From contig NC_092804.1 of NCBI RefSeq assembly GCF_040954645.1, positions 150,483,108-150,547,107 on the forward strand: a DNA stretch of 64,000 nucleotides. The letters run 5' to 3'. Below are positions 45,400-58,900 of this stretch, piece by piece. The notes under the pieces are model-generated. The model worked only from the letters and a program-made list of their open reading frames with translations. It searched no databases and was not told where the DNA came from. This DNA comes from Diabrotica undecimpunctata. Taxonomy: Eukaryota; Arthropoda; Insecta; Coleoptera; Chrysomelidae. Both the position numbers and the translations under genes were made by a program. Position 1 is the stretch's first letter. Each line of letters starts with the position of its first letter.

Positions 45400-46290
45400 A
45401 GAATGTCCTCCTCAATGATTGGAATATTGGAATACTTTGCACCATACACAAAAATGAGATATCTTTGAATGCTCTTACCACAAAGGAATTACGCTTTGAA
45501 ATGCAGCGTATAAAACATTTTCCACAGTACTATGTCACCGTATGGCACCATATGCAGAACGGATATAGGAAAATACCATGCTAGTTTCAGATGTGGTAAA
45601 TTCGACAATTCATCAGATTGAAACCATGAAACAAATTTTGGAAAAAACACTGGAATATGGCATTGAAGATACTTATCACATATTTATCACATATTTATTA
45701 AGTATAAAAAAAAAACACGCAACCACAAATCCTACGACCACTTGTTATAAAAAACGATGTCATCGAAGCAGTGAACGAATTTGTTTACCTGGGAGCGCTC
45801 CTTAACACTGAAAATAATACTACCGCAGAGATTAACCGCAGAATTTGCAGGGCCAACAGATTTCATTTTGGACTCAATCTCCTCCTTAAATCCACAATTA
45901 AATCGAGAAATACAAAAAATAAACTCCTCAAAACAATAATACGCGCAGTCCTAACATATGATTCAGAGACCTGGACTAACAATAAATAATCAAAACATGT
46001 TAGACAAAGTACTAAGATGAATTTATGGAGCAGTGAATGACAATGTGTGGAGAAGACGATACAACTTCAAACTTTAAAGAATGCAGCAGGAATCTGATAT
46101 CGTAAAACATATTAAGATAGGACGTGTGAGGTGGATAGAACATGTAATGCGGATGGAACAAAATGTCTCAGCTTAAAAAACGCTCCTTAATAGACCCATT
46201 GGACAGAGCAGAAGAGGAAGACCCAGAACAAGGTTCCTTAATAACATCTATAAAGACATGAGAAATATGGGAAAACGTCATGTTTTGACA
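45400..46290 (+). pseudogene. LINE reverse transcriptase (family B), internally deleted copy
   Basis: Nucleotide match to 22200-25385: the left part (45400-45690) aligns with 22620-22860, then jumps near 45700 straight to the 24735-25310 part (NEFVYLGALLNTENNTTAEI, then RSRNTKNKLLKTIIRAVLTY). The RT catalytic boxes are lost in the deletion. The end has KHIKIGRVRW and RRGRPRTRF-type readings with stops. An independently decayed relative of the copy upstream. Confidence 0.75.
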
Positions 46291-46299
46291 GTAAATATC

Positions 46300-47197
46300 T
46301 GAGAGTTTGTTTATAAAAAAGACAAAAACAATGTAAAAACTACATTTATCTAAATATCTAATGATAATTTTTTTCTTAAAGAAAACTTCTAATTTTTTTT
46401 TATTGTGTCAGACGGTAAATAAATTAAATATATTTATTAATCATTATCAAATTGTATTTATTTTAATAATTTACAACTATTTACATTGACAAGAGATCGA
46501 CAATATAAAAAAACTACAGTGACGTCATCACTCGGAAAATTTTATTACCTATTTTTTCGAGCACTGCTTGACCTTTAATTAAAGGCACCCTCATCTAATT
46601 AGGTTTTAATGTAAAACTAGTTTGAATTCATTATTATTTGGAATTATAATTGTCACATTTATTCCTCAGTTGTACCCTATCATTTTCTCCTCCTTACACC
46701 AATCAGTGATTGAACGTGAATGTGTGTTTATAGGTATCCGCATCTGTCGTCGGGTCTCACAGTCACGCAAATGTGGGTGAATGCGGTGTACCGCAACCCT
46801 ACATGTTTGTACTAGCTTACGTTCTCCATAGACCGCGCTATGTTTGTCATTATATTATTTGGATAATCCGATTTACATTTCTGTGTTATATTTACTCGAA
46901 TAAATAATAAATTGGTTTTAACACAAAGAACTAATTTACTCAATTAACTAGTGGTTTTCGTATATAAATATATTATATTAATTACAATGCCATTACCAAA
47001 GAATTTACTTCGTTCAGGAAAATTGTTGAAATATTTAGTACATTTAAAAGTATACCTTTTTCTTCTTCATTGTTTCAATCGGCAAGTGTCTCTGCAATCT
47101 TCGGCATCTTCTAAAGGGTCTTTCAACCGTTTTAGGTCTCTTATCGCTTTATAGCAGAGATGCTGTTATGTTTACGCGAGCCTTGGTTTATCTTCTA
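46300..47197. other. Intergenic, no gene recognised
   Basis: AT-rich, with a small GC-richer patch near 46730-46850. No frames or repeats of note. Confidence 0.4.
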
Positions 47198-47822
47198 AAG
47201 GTGGGTACACATATGCGAGCCGAACTGTTTGCGAACTGCTCGTGAGCTGTTCGCGAAGAGTTCGTTGAAAATATGTTTATGTTCAGGCTATCCAATACCC
47301 TAAGTATCTAATAACAAACCGAGAATTAATTTACTTCGTTATTCTAAACATTTCGGTATTTTGTTTAGATTATCTGTTATTAATTTCTCTCGTTACTTTT
47401 GAATAAGCCGCGCTCGTTCAGCAATTTTGTTTAACCGAATGATATCATCGCACACTTAGCAGAAACAATTTATAGACACAATTTATAGTTCTTCGAACAT
47501 TCTTTGTGTTCGTCCCAAAAACCGACAGGCTGTGGTTCCTGACGAGCAACGAACGAACAGCTCGCAAGCGGTTCGTCCCGTCGTACAAATTAACGAATAT
47601 AGCGTTCACAAACGGTTCGCGAACAGTTCTGCTCGCATATGTGTACCCGCCTTATAGTTCTGCGAACATTCTTTGTGTTCGTCCCAAAAACCGACATGCT
47701 GTGGTTCCTGACGAGCAACAAACGAACAGCTCGCTAGCGGTTCGTCCCGTCGTACAAATTAACGAATATAGCGTTCACAAACGGTTCGCGAACAGTTCTG
47801 CTCGCATATGTGTACCCGCCTT
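47198..47822. mobile_element. 625-bp non-autonomous TIR element with duplicated 3' end
   Basis: Left end AAGGTGGGTACACATATGCG (47198 on) is the near-complement of the right end ..CGCATATGTGTACCCGCCTT (to 47822). The TIRs match over about 42 bp with four differences, and are themselves built of GTTCGCGAAC-type palindromes. The last 169 bp occurs twice in tandem (47485-47653 and 47654-47822), each copy ending in the same TIR. No clear target duplication. The open frame 47506-47913 across the duplication is not a gene. hAT-type parentage is possible but unproven. Confidence 0.75.
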
Positions 47823-48209
47823 AACACCATACAGGGGACACCATTTTCCTACTCTCAGTTCATATCCAAAGCTCTCATTTTCCTTTGAGTATCCTGGATG
47901 GATTTACCGATGACGACCTTAAATTGAATACAAAAATGATTTTTATTAACGAATAGTAACTATAGTTCTCTGAAGAATAGGAGTTTGAGGCACGAGATCT
48001 GCTATCCGACACTCAAAAAAAATTATTATGCAAAAAACAATCCAACACAACTTAAGAACTACGACGAAAATAGAAGGATATAGACTTTAGGTAAAGAAAA
48101 ATAACTATGAGAATAGGAATGTGAAGTATACAAGAAATCATAACAAAACTAAATTAAATACTTCCAGATATCGAAAGGCAAGGCATATATATATAATAAT
48201 CTTAGGTGA

Positions 48210-48261
<52 letters not shown>

Positions 48262-48605
48262 TAACGAATTTGTTTTGTTGACCATAGGAATTAAGATTTA
48301 TTGCAATCCCATCTCTACATTATATTTATTATAATGCTCTAAACCTATTTTTTGGATATTTTTTAGCCAACCAATTATTTTGAATATTTATACATGTTAC
48401 GGTAAGTATGAATAATTATAAATTAATAATAAATCCGGAAGAGGGAGGTATATTGTTCACGTGTTCAGGTTCACGACATACATATAATGATTAGTGCAGA
48501 TTAGTGCTAATAAATCTGTAGTCGGAAACGGTTACTATGTAAGTACACTTTTTTAGTTAAACGAGCGGTGTGACGGTTTGGGTGTTCTGTGCAAACTTAG
48601 TTACA
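47823..48605. other. Intergenic with a short (AT)n tract
   Basis: AT-rich. The (AT)n is at about 48214-48256. It probably includes the 5' flank of the integrase-like pseudogene. No other feature. Confidence 0.4.
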
Positions 48606-49898
48606 ATGAGTATTTTAGACTCCATGAAAGCAATATTTAACGATCAAATTATTACGTTTAAATCTGGAAAAGTAAAGAGCAATCATCAGTTATTTACAAG
48701 AGATGAGTATTATGCATTTTTAATGCTATAACAACCAAAGACAAGACTTCTCACAAATCACCTGAGGAATATTACGGTTATCACGGTATAATATTGTAAA
48801 AATTGGTAATCACGAGAAATCGTCGAGAAACACGTTGTGCCAGTAAAAAAGGAAAAAGTGCCTATTGCTCATTATGTCTTTATAGAGGAAACTTTTGATC
48901 AATTACGAGAATCACATTTCAGTTTGAAGTTGAATGAATGACGAAAGAACTTAAGATGAAATATAAGAACATCACTGTGGAGCTTGTCATGGTTTACCTA
49001 AACTTTGTGTATATTAACATGCAGCCAGAAACGGATATTGAGTACAAATTTATTATAGTATATCAAGACTACTTACCAAATTTGTCCAGCTCAGAGCATT
49101 AAAAACCAAGCGTGCCAAAGAAGTTGCTTACCATTCGTTGGGTGTGTTTGGAGTTCTGCACCATATTTGAAGCTCTACGCATTTTACACAGTGATAATGG
49201 TCGAGAATTTGCAAACAAGGTTATTAAAGAAGTGTGCAGTATATGGGATAAACTAAAAATTGTTCAAAACCCAGACACAGCCAGTCACAAGGTTTGTTAG
49301 AGAGATCGAATCAAGATTTCAAAAAAATATGGGCCACCTGGCTAAAAACAAACAAAACAAGTCAATCGTCAGGAGGCATAAAGTTCATCCAATTTATGAA
49401 AAATAAAACTTACCATTGCGGCATTAGTGTTAGTCCATACGAAGCACTATTCAGTTGTAAGGCTACAGTAGGATTTACAACATCCTTACCTGCTGGTACT
49501 TTATCCGAAATCAGATGCATAGAAGATTAAGAAAGAATATTGGCAGATCAGTCTAATGATGCTGATGATGGAGCAAAGCACCCTTGTAATAATTAAATAT
49601 TGAAGATCTAGATAATACTAACAGCCTAATTAAATATAATGCGTGTGCGATAGTTGCTGTCAATGAAGAAGACAATACCAGTATTGGAGTTGAAGAAAAT
49701 GAGGGAGACGAAGAAGATGGCACTGCAATTGACAAGTCTTAGGGAATGCGCCGGTAAAGATTTGAGTTTAGGAGGTTAAGAATTCCGTCACTGTAATATT
49801 GTAGTGGCCAATGCAATTCACAGCACAGCAAATGTAAAAAATCAAGCGTTCTTTGTAATTCTGAGTGCCACAGCAGCTTTTTCTGCAAAAGCAAGTAA
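48606..49898 (+). pseudogene. KRBA2-like integrase-domain gene, decayed
   Basis: An ATG at 48606 opens MSILDSMKAIFNDQIITF and is soon lost to stops. Readable later: LRILHSDNGREFANKVIKEV (integrase second catalytic D, frame 49112), then, shifted, MLERSNQDFKKIWATWLKTN (integrase ..VER-N.. glutamate region) and YHCGISVSPYEALFSCKATV. The end, in yet another frame (about 49812-49898), is cysteine-rich: QCNSQHSKCKKSSVLCNSEC then HSSFFCKSK. This order (integrase core, then a C-rich tail) is that of the KRAB-A-domain-containing-protein-2-like family, common in arthropod genomes and thought to derive from a mobile element. No LTRs or TIRs were found around it. Confidence 0.65.
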
Positions 49899-50233
49899 AA
49901 AGTCTGGTAACTTAAAGCTAATGCGTGTGTACCAGTTTGTTTCTACTCATTACATAATCTAGTTTGGATTTTTGATTGATAAATTATGTTTAAGTGTTTA
50001 ACTATAATAAGCAAATACGAGCTTGTTCATGTTTATTACATGTCTAGTTGGGTTTTTTTATTAACAAGTTCTGTTTAAATGTTAAACTGCAATACCAAAT
50101 TTTATAAGTAAACAATAGCAAAGCCCAAAATGCGTTTTAATTACATTAACCAGGATTGTTTGGAAAGTATTAATAATAGCAGGTAAATCTAATTATAACA
50201 CTCATTATTATATTGACCAACTGCTACGGTTAA

Positions 50234-50237
<4 letters not shown>

Positions 50238-50331
<94 letters not shown>
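50238..50331. repeat. (AT)n microsatellite
   Basis: About 94 bp of perfect AT repeats. 49899-50237 before it is AT-rich with no feature; 50332-50568 after it is also featureless. Confidence 0.97.
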
Positions 50332-50332
<1 letters not shown>

Positions 50333-50566
50333 ATTTATATTATCAGCAATCGGTCTGTAGGAAATAAAACTCTATTTGTTCTGTCTCAATATTTTGTCAC
50401 GATTTTGTGACTTCTTCAGGAGAAAACTGTAAATTTACTAGAATAATTAATTATTATATGTAAACAAAGTGAATATTTAAATACTTTATAACTGTAAGAG
50501 TTAATACAAACTATATATATTATTTATATAAACTATAAATCAATATTTAAAACAGTACGGTCGAAA

Positions 50567-50568
<2 letters not shown>

Positions 50569-50626
<58 letters not shown>
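50569..50626. repeat. (AT)n microsatellite, left of the mariner-like element
   Basis: About 58 bp of AT repeats ending directly at the TA before the transposon end. The same repeat resumes on the other side (52655-52754), so the transposon probably inserted into an AT array. Confidence 0.95.
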
Positions 50627-50627
<1 letters not shown>

Positions 50628-50630
<3 letters not shown>

Positions 50631-52647
50631 GGTGTTTCAAAAAGGTATGTGATAAATTAAATCAGGCATTCCGGGGACCAAAATAAATTGATTATTGAAT
50701 CCAACTTACTTTAGTACAAAAGTGTACACAAAAAAAAGTTACAGCCTTTTTGAAGTTACAAAATAAAAATTGGTTTTTTTTGCATTATCTCCTAAACTAC
50801 TTGACATTTATGTAATAAAAATGGACACGTTACTTCCTTGTTCTGAATGCATTTTTCATACAAAATCTAAGAGCACAGAAAAATTTTAAGGGGTGTGTGC
50901 AGTCCTAAATCCCCCAAACTTTTGAGTACGTTCACATCAAATGAATTTTTTGGCACATCATTACTTTAACACATTATTTTTAAAACCTTTTTGCCTCTTA
51001 TCACTTTTTCGAAAAACTAGTTTTTTCCTGGTTGCCATAAAATTACAATTAGTTTCTATGTATACAATAATTACAAACAGTTCCATCAATAATAGTCAAT
51101 AATTTGAAGCTATCATTTATTGTGTGAATAAGATTAATATAAAAAATTTTGATATTACAATGGCCTACACATTTCAGAAAATGGCAGATATGCATTTAAC
51201 TTTGGGTAAGTTGGATCAGATTAAATTATGATTTCAATAAACTATTGGGAATATTGTAGGTGAATGTCAAGGAGATAGTGCAGCAGCCGCAAGGCGTTAT
51301 GCAGTAAAATACCCCAATCGAAATACACCTGATAGACGATTATTTTTGACCATTGATCGTCGTTTACGGGAAACGGGTATATTCCAACCGCAAGAGGCTG
51401 GCAAGAGTAGTCGTCCAATAATGGATGTAACTGGTGAAGACATTTTTGAAATCATTGAAGAAGTCCCTGGAACAAGTACAAGGGAAATAGCTGCTCAACT
51501 AAATGTTCCTCGCGTAAGGGTTTGGAGGTGTTTGAAGGATCAGCTGCTTAAACCCTATTACTTAACAACTGTTCAAGAGTTATTGGTTAAAGATTATCCT
51601 AAAAAGATTGGATTTTGCGATTGGTTGTTAATGGAAAACACTCGAAATATTAATTTTATTAGAAATGTTTTGTTTACCGACGAGGCTACCTTCAGTAGAA
51701 ATGGAATAACCAACCATCATCAAACGATTTACAAGAGTATTTTTTGGAAGAAGTGAATATTGCAATAAGGCAAAATATGTGGTTTCTACAAGATTGCGCT
51801 CCACCGCATTACAATAATGAATTTCAGGAATACCTTTACAGGTAGTATCCTGATCGGTGGATTTGAAGGGGTCGTGACACACTTATTTCTTGGCCACCCA
51901 GAAGTCCAGGTCTTAAACCCATTGACTTTTGCTTTTGGGGGTTTATGAAAGATAAAGTGTATTCTGTAACAATAGAGTACGAACAACAATTGAGGGTGAG
52001 AATAATTGGAGCTGCAAATCAATTTAGTCAGGAAAATACGACTATGATTTTTAAGCGCATTCGGTTTTCCTTATTAAAACGATACCGAATGTGTATTGAA
52101 GAAAATGGGGGTCATTGTGAACAGTTATTGTATTATCATATTTATAGAGGTTATAGACATTTTTTGTACGTTAATTCATTTAAGCCATTTATTTAGTTGC
52201 ACGTAATTTTTTAAAGGTTAATGAAAAGGGACGTAACTCAATACAAACTGTTTAAAAAAAAAAGTGATAGGAAGCAAACAAATTTTAAAAATAATGTGTT
52301 AAACTAATGATGCCACAAAATTCATTTGATTTGAACGTACTCAAAAGTTTGGGGAAATTTAGGGCTGTACACCCCCTTAAAATGTTTGTGAGCGCTTAGA
52401 TTTTGTTATTTCTTTTGTATAAAAAAATGACAGAACAAGAAAGTAACGTGTCCATTTTTATTACAAAATATCAAGTAGTTTAGGTTAGGTTCGATAATGC
52501 AAAAAAACAATTTTTATTTTCTAACTTCAAAGGGCTGTAACTTCTTTTGTATACACTTTTGTACAAAGGTAAATTGAATTCAATCAATTTATTTTTGTCC
52601 CCGGAATGCGTGATTTAATTTATGACACACCTTTTTGAAACACCCTG
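50628..52647 (+). mobile_element. mariner-like transposon with ~390-bp TIRs
   Basis: Starts CAGGGTGTTTCAAAAAGG and ends with the complement CCTTTTTGAAACACCCTG, flanked by TA on both sides. The inverted similarity runs for about 390 bp (50628 to about 51015, and about 52255 to 52647), with scattered differences and small gaps. The middle holds one transposase gene on the plus strand with an internal deletion. Its length, TA target and protein place it in the Tc1/mariner superfamily. Confidence 0.87.
51160..52196 (+). pseudogene. mariner-like transposase, two exons, internally deleted
   Basis: Exon 1 at 51160-51205 (MAYTFQKMADMHLTL) is followed by a 54-bp intron (GTAAGT..TTGTAG, 51206-51259). 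Exon 2 continues in phase 1 with GECQGDSAAAARRYAVKYPN. Then come RLRETGIFQPQ, the helix-turn-helix STREIAAQLNVPRVRVWRCL, FCDWLL and VLFTDEATFSRNG (first catalytic D). Near 51740 a deletion of roughly 50 codons changes the frame. The rest reads EEVNIAIRQNMWFLQDCAPP (second D), a stop near 51844, then WPPRSPGLKPIDFCFWGFMK (third acidic residue, D) and a C-terminus ending at 52194-52196. The family is a very common insect one. A dead copy, but recently so. Confidence 0.83.
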
Positions 52648-52650
52648 TAT

Positions 52651-53559
<909 letters not shown>

Positions 53560-54640
53560 TGGAGGAAATATTCTATGGAAGGTTGTTACTCCATATTTTG
53601 CGCGGTCGTCCGATGCTTCTTCTGGCAATTGCTATTTCGACGACACGGATCTCCTCCATTCTGCTTATGTGGTTACTCCATTCTTTATTTATATTTTGTG
53701 TCGATTCGTTTATACACTGTACGTTACATTTTCTTAGAATGTCTTCACTTCTTTTTCGATCTCACAGCGTATTTTCTATAATTCTTCTCAGTGCTCTTAT
53801 CTCTGTTATTTTCAGTAGCCTTTGCGTTGTGGCTATCTCGGGTTTTATTTTTGAGGCACACGTCATTATTGATCTTATACTGACTTTATAAATTCTTGAC
53901 TTCATCTCAGTGTTAATGTGTCTGTTTCACAAATAGAGCAGGCTAGAGCGGCTTTCCAAGGCTTGTATGTTCAAGGTGTTATGTAACAAAGACCTAAAAT
54001 TGGCATTGAAAATCCACCTACTTCGCTGCTATGTGTTCTCACAAGAAGAACCTCATGGTTTAAGAACTTGCGAGATTGGTATGGTGTTAATACAAGCATG
54101 CTATTTAGGGTGGCAGTGAAGAAAATTAAGATAGCTATGATGGTAACCAATGTTCTGAAAGGACATGGCACATGAAAAAGAAGAAAGCATCCTGTCAGTC
54201 TATTTGCTTTTTGTACTTGATCTCTCACTTCTTTGTCCAGGTCTCCATATCTAGACAGTGTAATTTCCAGGTATTTTATTTCCATTACTTGTTCAATATT
54301 GATGCCATCAATTTCTATTTTATATCTGGTTGGTTCTTTGCTCACTACTATTGTTTTAGTATTGTGAGATGAGATTGTCATATTAAATTCTTTTGCTATA
54401 ATGTTAAATCGGTGGACCAGTATTTCCAAACTATCTTCATCTTGAGCTATCACTATTGCGTCGTCTGTTTAACAAAGTATTTTGATTTTTTTGTTTCCCA
54501 TTCTGTATCCTCTTCCTTTGTTAACGGTTTTGATGATTTCATCCGTGATTGAATTGAAGAGCACAGGGCTCAATAAATCCTCTTGTCTTATTCCGCTGCC
54601 TATTTCTATAGGTTAGGGAAACTTCTCTATTGTTTAGAAG
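53560..54640 (-). pseudogene. LINE reverse transcriptase (family F), minus strand, with an insertion
   Basis: Minus-strand order: RQEDLLSPVLFNS-type reading (about 54600), MGNKKIKIL, a TDDAIVIAQDEDSLEILV box (54470-54420; the catalytic box keeps DD), EFNMTISSHNTKTIVVS, EIKYLEITLSRYGDLDKEV and VQKANRLTGC (54190). Then about 250 bp of unrelated sequence (roughly 53935-54190). Then RHINTEMKSRIYKVSIRSIM, EIRALRRIIENT, and decayed C-terminal readings to about 53560. The insertion is not identified. Stops at several places. Confidence 0.65.
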
Positions 54641-54644
54641 GAAC

Positions 54645-55994
54645 CGTATACAAAGCTTCAAGATATGGTATTTAATATCACCCAGATTTGAAACTAACCA
54701 TAACGATGAAGAAGAAAGAGCTGTATCTCTGGTTTTTGTTTATGCATTTCGACGTTTTTTTTTTTAATTCTAATGTACTTTTTGCGTAAATTACGTATAG
54801 GCATTAGTTAAATTATTAAATTATTTAATACATCATCTAATTTGTTTCTACAATTTTCTTTTAATTTTTATATTCTTTGAGTAATATTTTAGGTAATTTT
54901 TATTGTAAAACATAAATATTCACGATTAATGTATACTTACAATTGTTTTTAAAAATAGTATTGATTTATGTATTGCTTTGCATTTAAACAATCTCAAATC
55001 AACTAAGTTGTATTTCCTGTTAAACAAGTTATTATATAAATTAAGACCGAAGTCATCATTTGCAGAAAATATTTCAATGTATTGTTTTTTTTTAATTATT
55101 TAAAATTTTTATAAAATTTTATTTTAATAAGTTACAAAATTTTTACATTATATATCCTTATTCTAGCATTCCTTTTCGAGTTGGTCCATCTGAACTTATT
55201 TCTAAACTGACTACTATAATGTAAGCTATCTACTACATTCCATTTTTCTCACGTGTCCTCAGTGCATTCGGCTCATAAATTGCTGCAACGAAGTCCAAGC
55301 TTTTGTATAGCCAAATAGTCCAGAGAAATAAGATAGTCCCATGACTTTGAGCCCTCCAGGTATCTGACAGGTTTTTTGAGTTTTATAGACCTCGAACCTA
55401 GAACCAAAACCTCGCTACTTCCTGCAGGTGGAATTTTTAAATTTTTAAGAGTTTAATGTCAAAAATGCACAATTTTAAAAACTTTTATCTACCAGTAAAA
55501 AGTAAATCATCTTGAAAGTGCTTTATTATATAAATATTTTTTCAGTTTTAACAAATGTTAATAATTATTGTAAAAATATAAACATACTACCTTGGTATTG
55601 TGTAGAAAGTTGGCCTCCATAGTGATAAAAGTGAGGTTAGAAGTTCAGATTAATTAATCAATTAATTTAGAAGTACTTTAATTTGTTTTCACAAACATCT
55701 TTTTTTGACAATAGCATAAGTCGGAAAAACTTTAACTTATAAGAATACTACTGGTAGCATAAGCAAGATAAAGAGTTATTTTATCAAAAGAGTTTCAAAA
55801 ATATGAGAAATAACCATCCTCAATAGTGCAAAATTTAATTGCAAAACATTGCAATTTTTTGAATATTTTTTTATTAGTCTTGAGAAAATTTTATCTTCAT
55901 ATTCAAAAAGCTGACATTTTAACACAAATTGAAAAATATAAAAAGTCTTACGGTAATTAGGGATACAGTCAGTCACTTTTTGTTAAATTTATAG
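54645..55994. other. Intergenic, no gene recognised
   Basis: AT-rich. The 66-codon minus frame at 55776-55976 has no recognisable features. Confidence 0.4.
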
Positions 55995-55997
55995 CTT

Positions 55998-58900
55998 GTT
56001 TGTATATATATTTAGGGATTCTACAGTATTCACTGCCTTCCCTCGCTCAACCGTTTCCATCTCTCTCTGTTGTTCCATTCTCCATCGTTCAGTCCTCTCT
56101 TACTCATGGCGTCGTCTACTTCGTTCCTCCAGGATTTTCGGGGTCGTCCTCTTTTCCTCCTTCCTATGGGGCTCCATTCGGTTATTTTCTTTATCCATCT
56201 GCTGTCGCTAGTTCTTCTTACATGTCCATACCACTTTAGTCTTTTTTGTTCTATATATGTTAGTATGTCTGTTTCTATTGATGTTCTTTGCTTTATTTCG
56301 TCATTACTTCTCCTATCCATTCTTGTTACTCTGCAGCATCTTCGCAGGCATTCCATCTCTGTTGCTACTATCTTACTGCTGGTTTTCTTGTTTATGATCC
56401 AATTTTCAGCCCCATATGTCATAATACTTCGCACTAATGTTTTATAAATCTGCGTTTTTGTCTTCATATTTAGGTGTCTATCCCACCATACTGAGTTAAG
56501 TTGTCGGATTGCTGTTCTTGTTTGTCCTAATCTTTGTGTAATTTCTTCCTCTGTTGTTGCCTTTTTCGTGATTATAAACCCCAGGTATTTGAATTTATCC
56601 TTTCCTTTGATTGTTACGTTGTCATCAATCTGTAGATCTTCTATGTCTTCTTCACTTGTAGATAGGTACTCTGTTTTCGCGAGGTTAATATCTAGGCCAG
56701 CCTTGGTATATTCTTCTTGTAGTTTTTTCATCATGTAGCTGAGGTCGTCTTGGTCTTGTGCAATCACTACTTGATCGTCTGCAAAACTTAATGTATATAG
56801 GTATTCGTTCCGTACCGGTACTCCCATGCCTTCGCATTTTCTTTTCCATGTAGTCAAGGCTTTCTCTAAGTATATTTTGAATAGGGTTGGAGATGTGAAA
56901 CAACCCTGCAGGAGCCCTTTTGTTGTGGTGAAGTCTCCTATGATTCTTGTTCCCATTTTAATGGACACTTTATTTTCTTTATACAGAGCTTTTGTAGCTT
57001 CTATGAGTTCCGTCTGTATTTCTAATTTGTACATTGCCTCCCATAGTTCTGACCTTGGTACAGAGTCATACGCCTTTCTCAGGTCCACAAATACTAAGTG
57101 TATATCTCTATTTTTTGCTTTTTTCTTTTCCAACAGTTGTTCCAGTGTGTATATGTGGTCTATGCATGATCTTCCTGCCGTGAAGCCTGCCTGATCCTCT
57201 CCGATTTTGCCTTTTATCGCTTGCTCTATCTTTTCTCGTAGTATCTTCCCATATAATCTTCCTATTGATGATATTACGCTTATTCCTCTGTAGTTTTCGC
57301 ATCGTTTTCTATCTCCTTTCTTAAATATAGATGTCATATATGCCGCCGTCCATTCCTTTGGGAGCTGTTCTCCATTTATGGCTTTCTGAAATATCCATTG
57401 TATCATCCGGTGTAATTTTTTTGATCCGTATTTTATAAGCTCAGGTGAGATGCCTCCAGGTCCCGGTGCTTTCTTATTTTTGATTGCTTTTATGGCCGTT
57501 CTCATTTCCCTATCTGTTATTTCTATTTCTTGTTGTGGGAATCTGCTTCGTCTTCGCCTGTTTTCTTTTCCAATGAATTGTGGTCTTTGTTCTGTTAATA
57601 GTTCCTTGTAGTAGTCCTTCCATTCTTTGTCCTGTATATTTCCCAATTTAATTTTTTCTTTTGAGTTTTGTTTCAATCCTCTCAGTACTTTCCATGACTC
57701 CGAAGTTCTTGTACCTCCTATATATGTTTCAATATTTAAGCAGATTCTTTCCCATTCTTCATTCTTTTGCTGTGTTATTTGTTTTTTCACTTCTCTATCT
57801 TTTTCTCTATATTCTTTATAAACTTCATCGTTGTTTGTAGTCAGCCATTTTCTGTATAGTTGCTTTTTTTCTTGAATTATTCTTTTTGTTGGTTCATTTA
57901 TTTCATAATAGTGCTGTTTATTTGTTATATGTTCTTTTTCCCCAAGGGCTTCGAATGCTGCTTGCTTTATACTCGCCTTTATATGCTCGTATATTTCTTC
58001 GATGTTGCCGTATCTGAATTCTATTAATTTTTGGTCTAGACGTTGTTGGTATAGTTCTCTTATTGATTGTTCTTGGAGTAGTTCTATATTGTATTGTTTT
58101 TCTCTTATAGTGTTCAACGGTTCTTCTGTGGAGGGGGTCTTGTTATGTTTCCAATTAATGCTCATTTTTGCTGTCAGTAGTCTATGGTCCGTTCCGCATT
58201 CTGCTCTTCTTTTGACTCGCACATCTTTGATCTTTATTGTGGTATCTTGTTTGATTATTATGTAGTCTATTATCGATTTCAGCTTTCGTGTTTCTTGCGT
58301 CCATGTATATTTATGAATATTTTTATGTCTGAAAAATCCGTTGGTGATTTTTAGGTTGTTTAGTTCGCATAATTCAATCAGGCGTTCTCCGTTATCGTTT
58401 TTTTCATCCTCTCCAAATCTCCCCACTACTTTATCGTTTTCTTTTCTTCCAGTTCTGCCGTTAAGGTCTCCTGTTATAATTATCTCCACGTTCTTTTTAA
58501 TTAGCTCTATTTGATTTTGGAGTTGTTCCGTGAAATGTTCTTTTTCTACTCTCGGAGAATCGTCTGTTGGTGCATATACTCCGCGTATCACTGTCTCTTT
58601 ACCGTATATGTCTATATGCATTTTAATTATTCTCTCGTTGATTGGTTCCCATGTTCTAACCCTGTTCTTCCACTTATTTTTGATTAGTATTCCCACTCCT
58701 GCCTTTGCTCTACATTCTTTATTAACTCCGCTCCAGCAGTGGATATGGTCTTCTATTGCTTCCGTTCCATTTCCTTTCTTTTTGGTTTCTGTTGTTACTA
58801 GTATGTCAATGTTGCTTTCTTTAAACTCTTTGATCACTTCCGTCGCCTTTTTGTTCCATCCTCTTGTATATTCCATGTTGCACATATGAATGTTCTATCT

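Noticed and set aside
47506..47913. 135-codon plus-strand frame
   Set aside because: It exists only because a 169-bp non-coding block with TIR sequence is duplicated; both halves encode the same residues.
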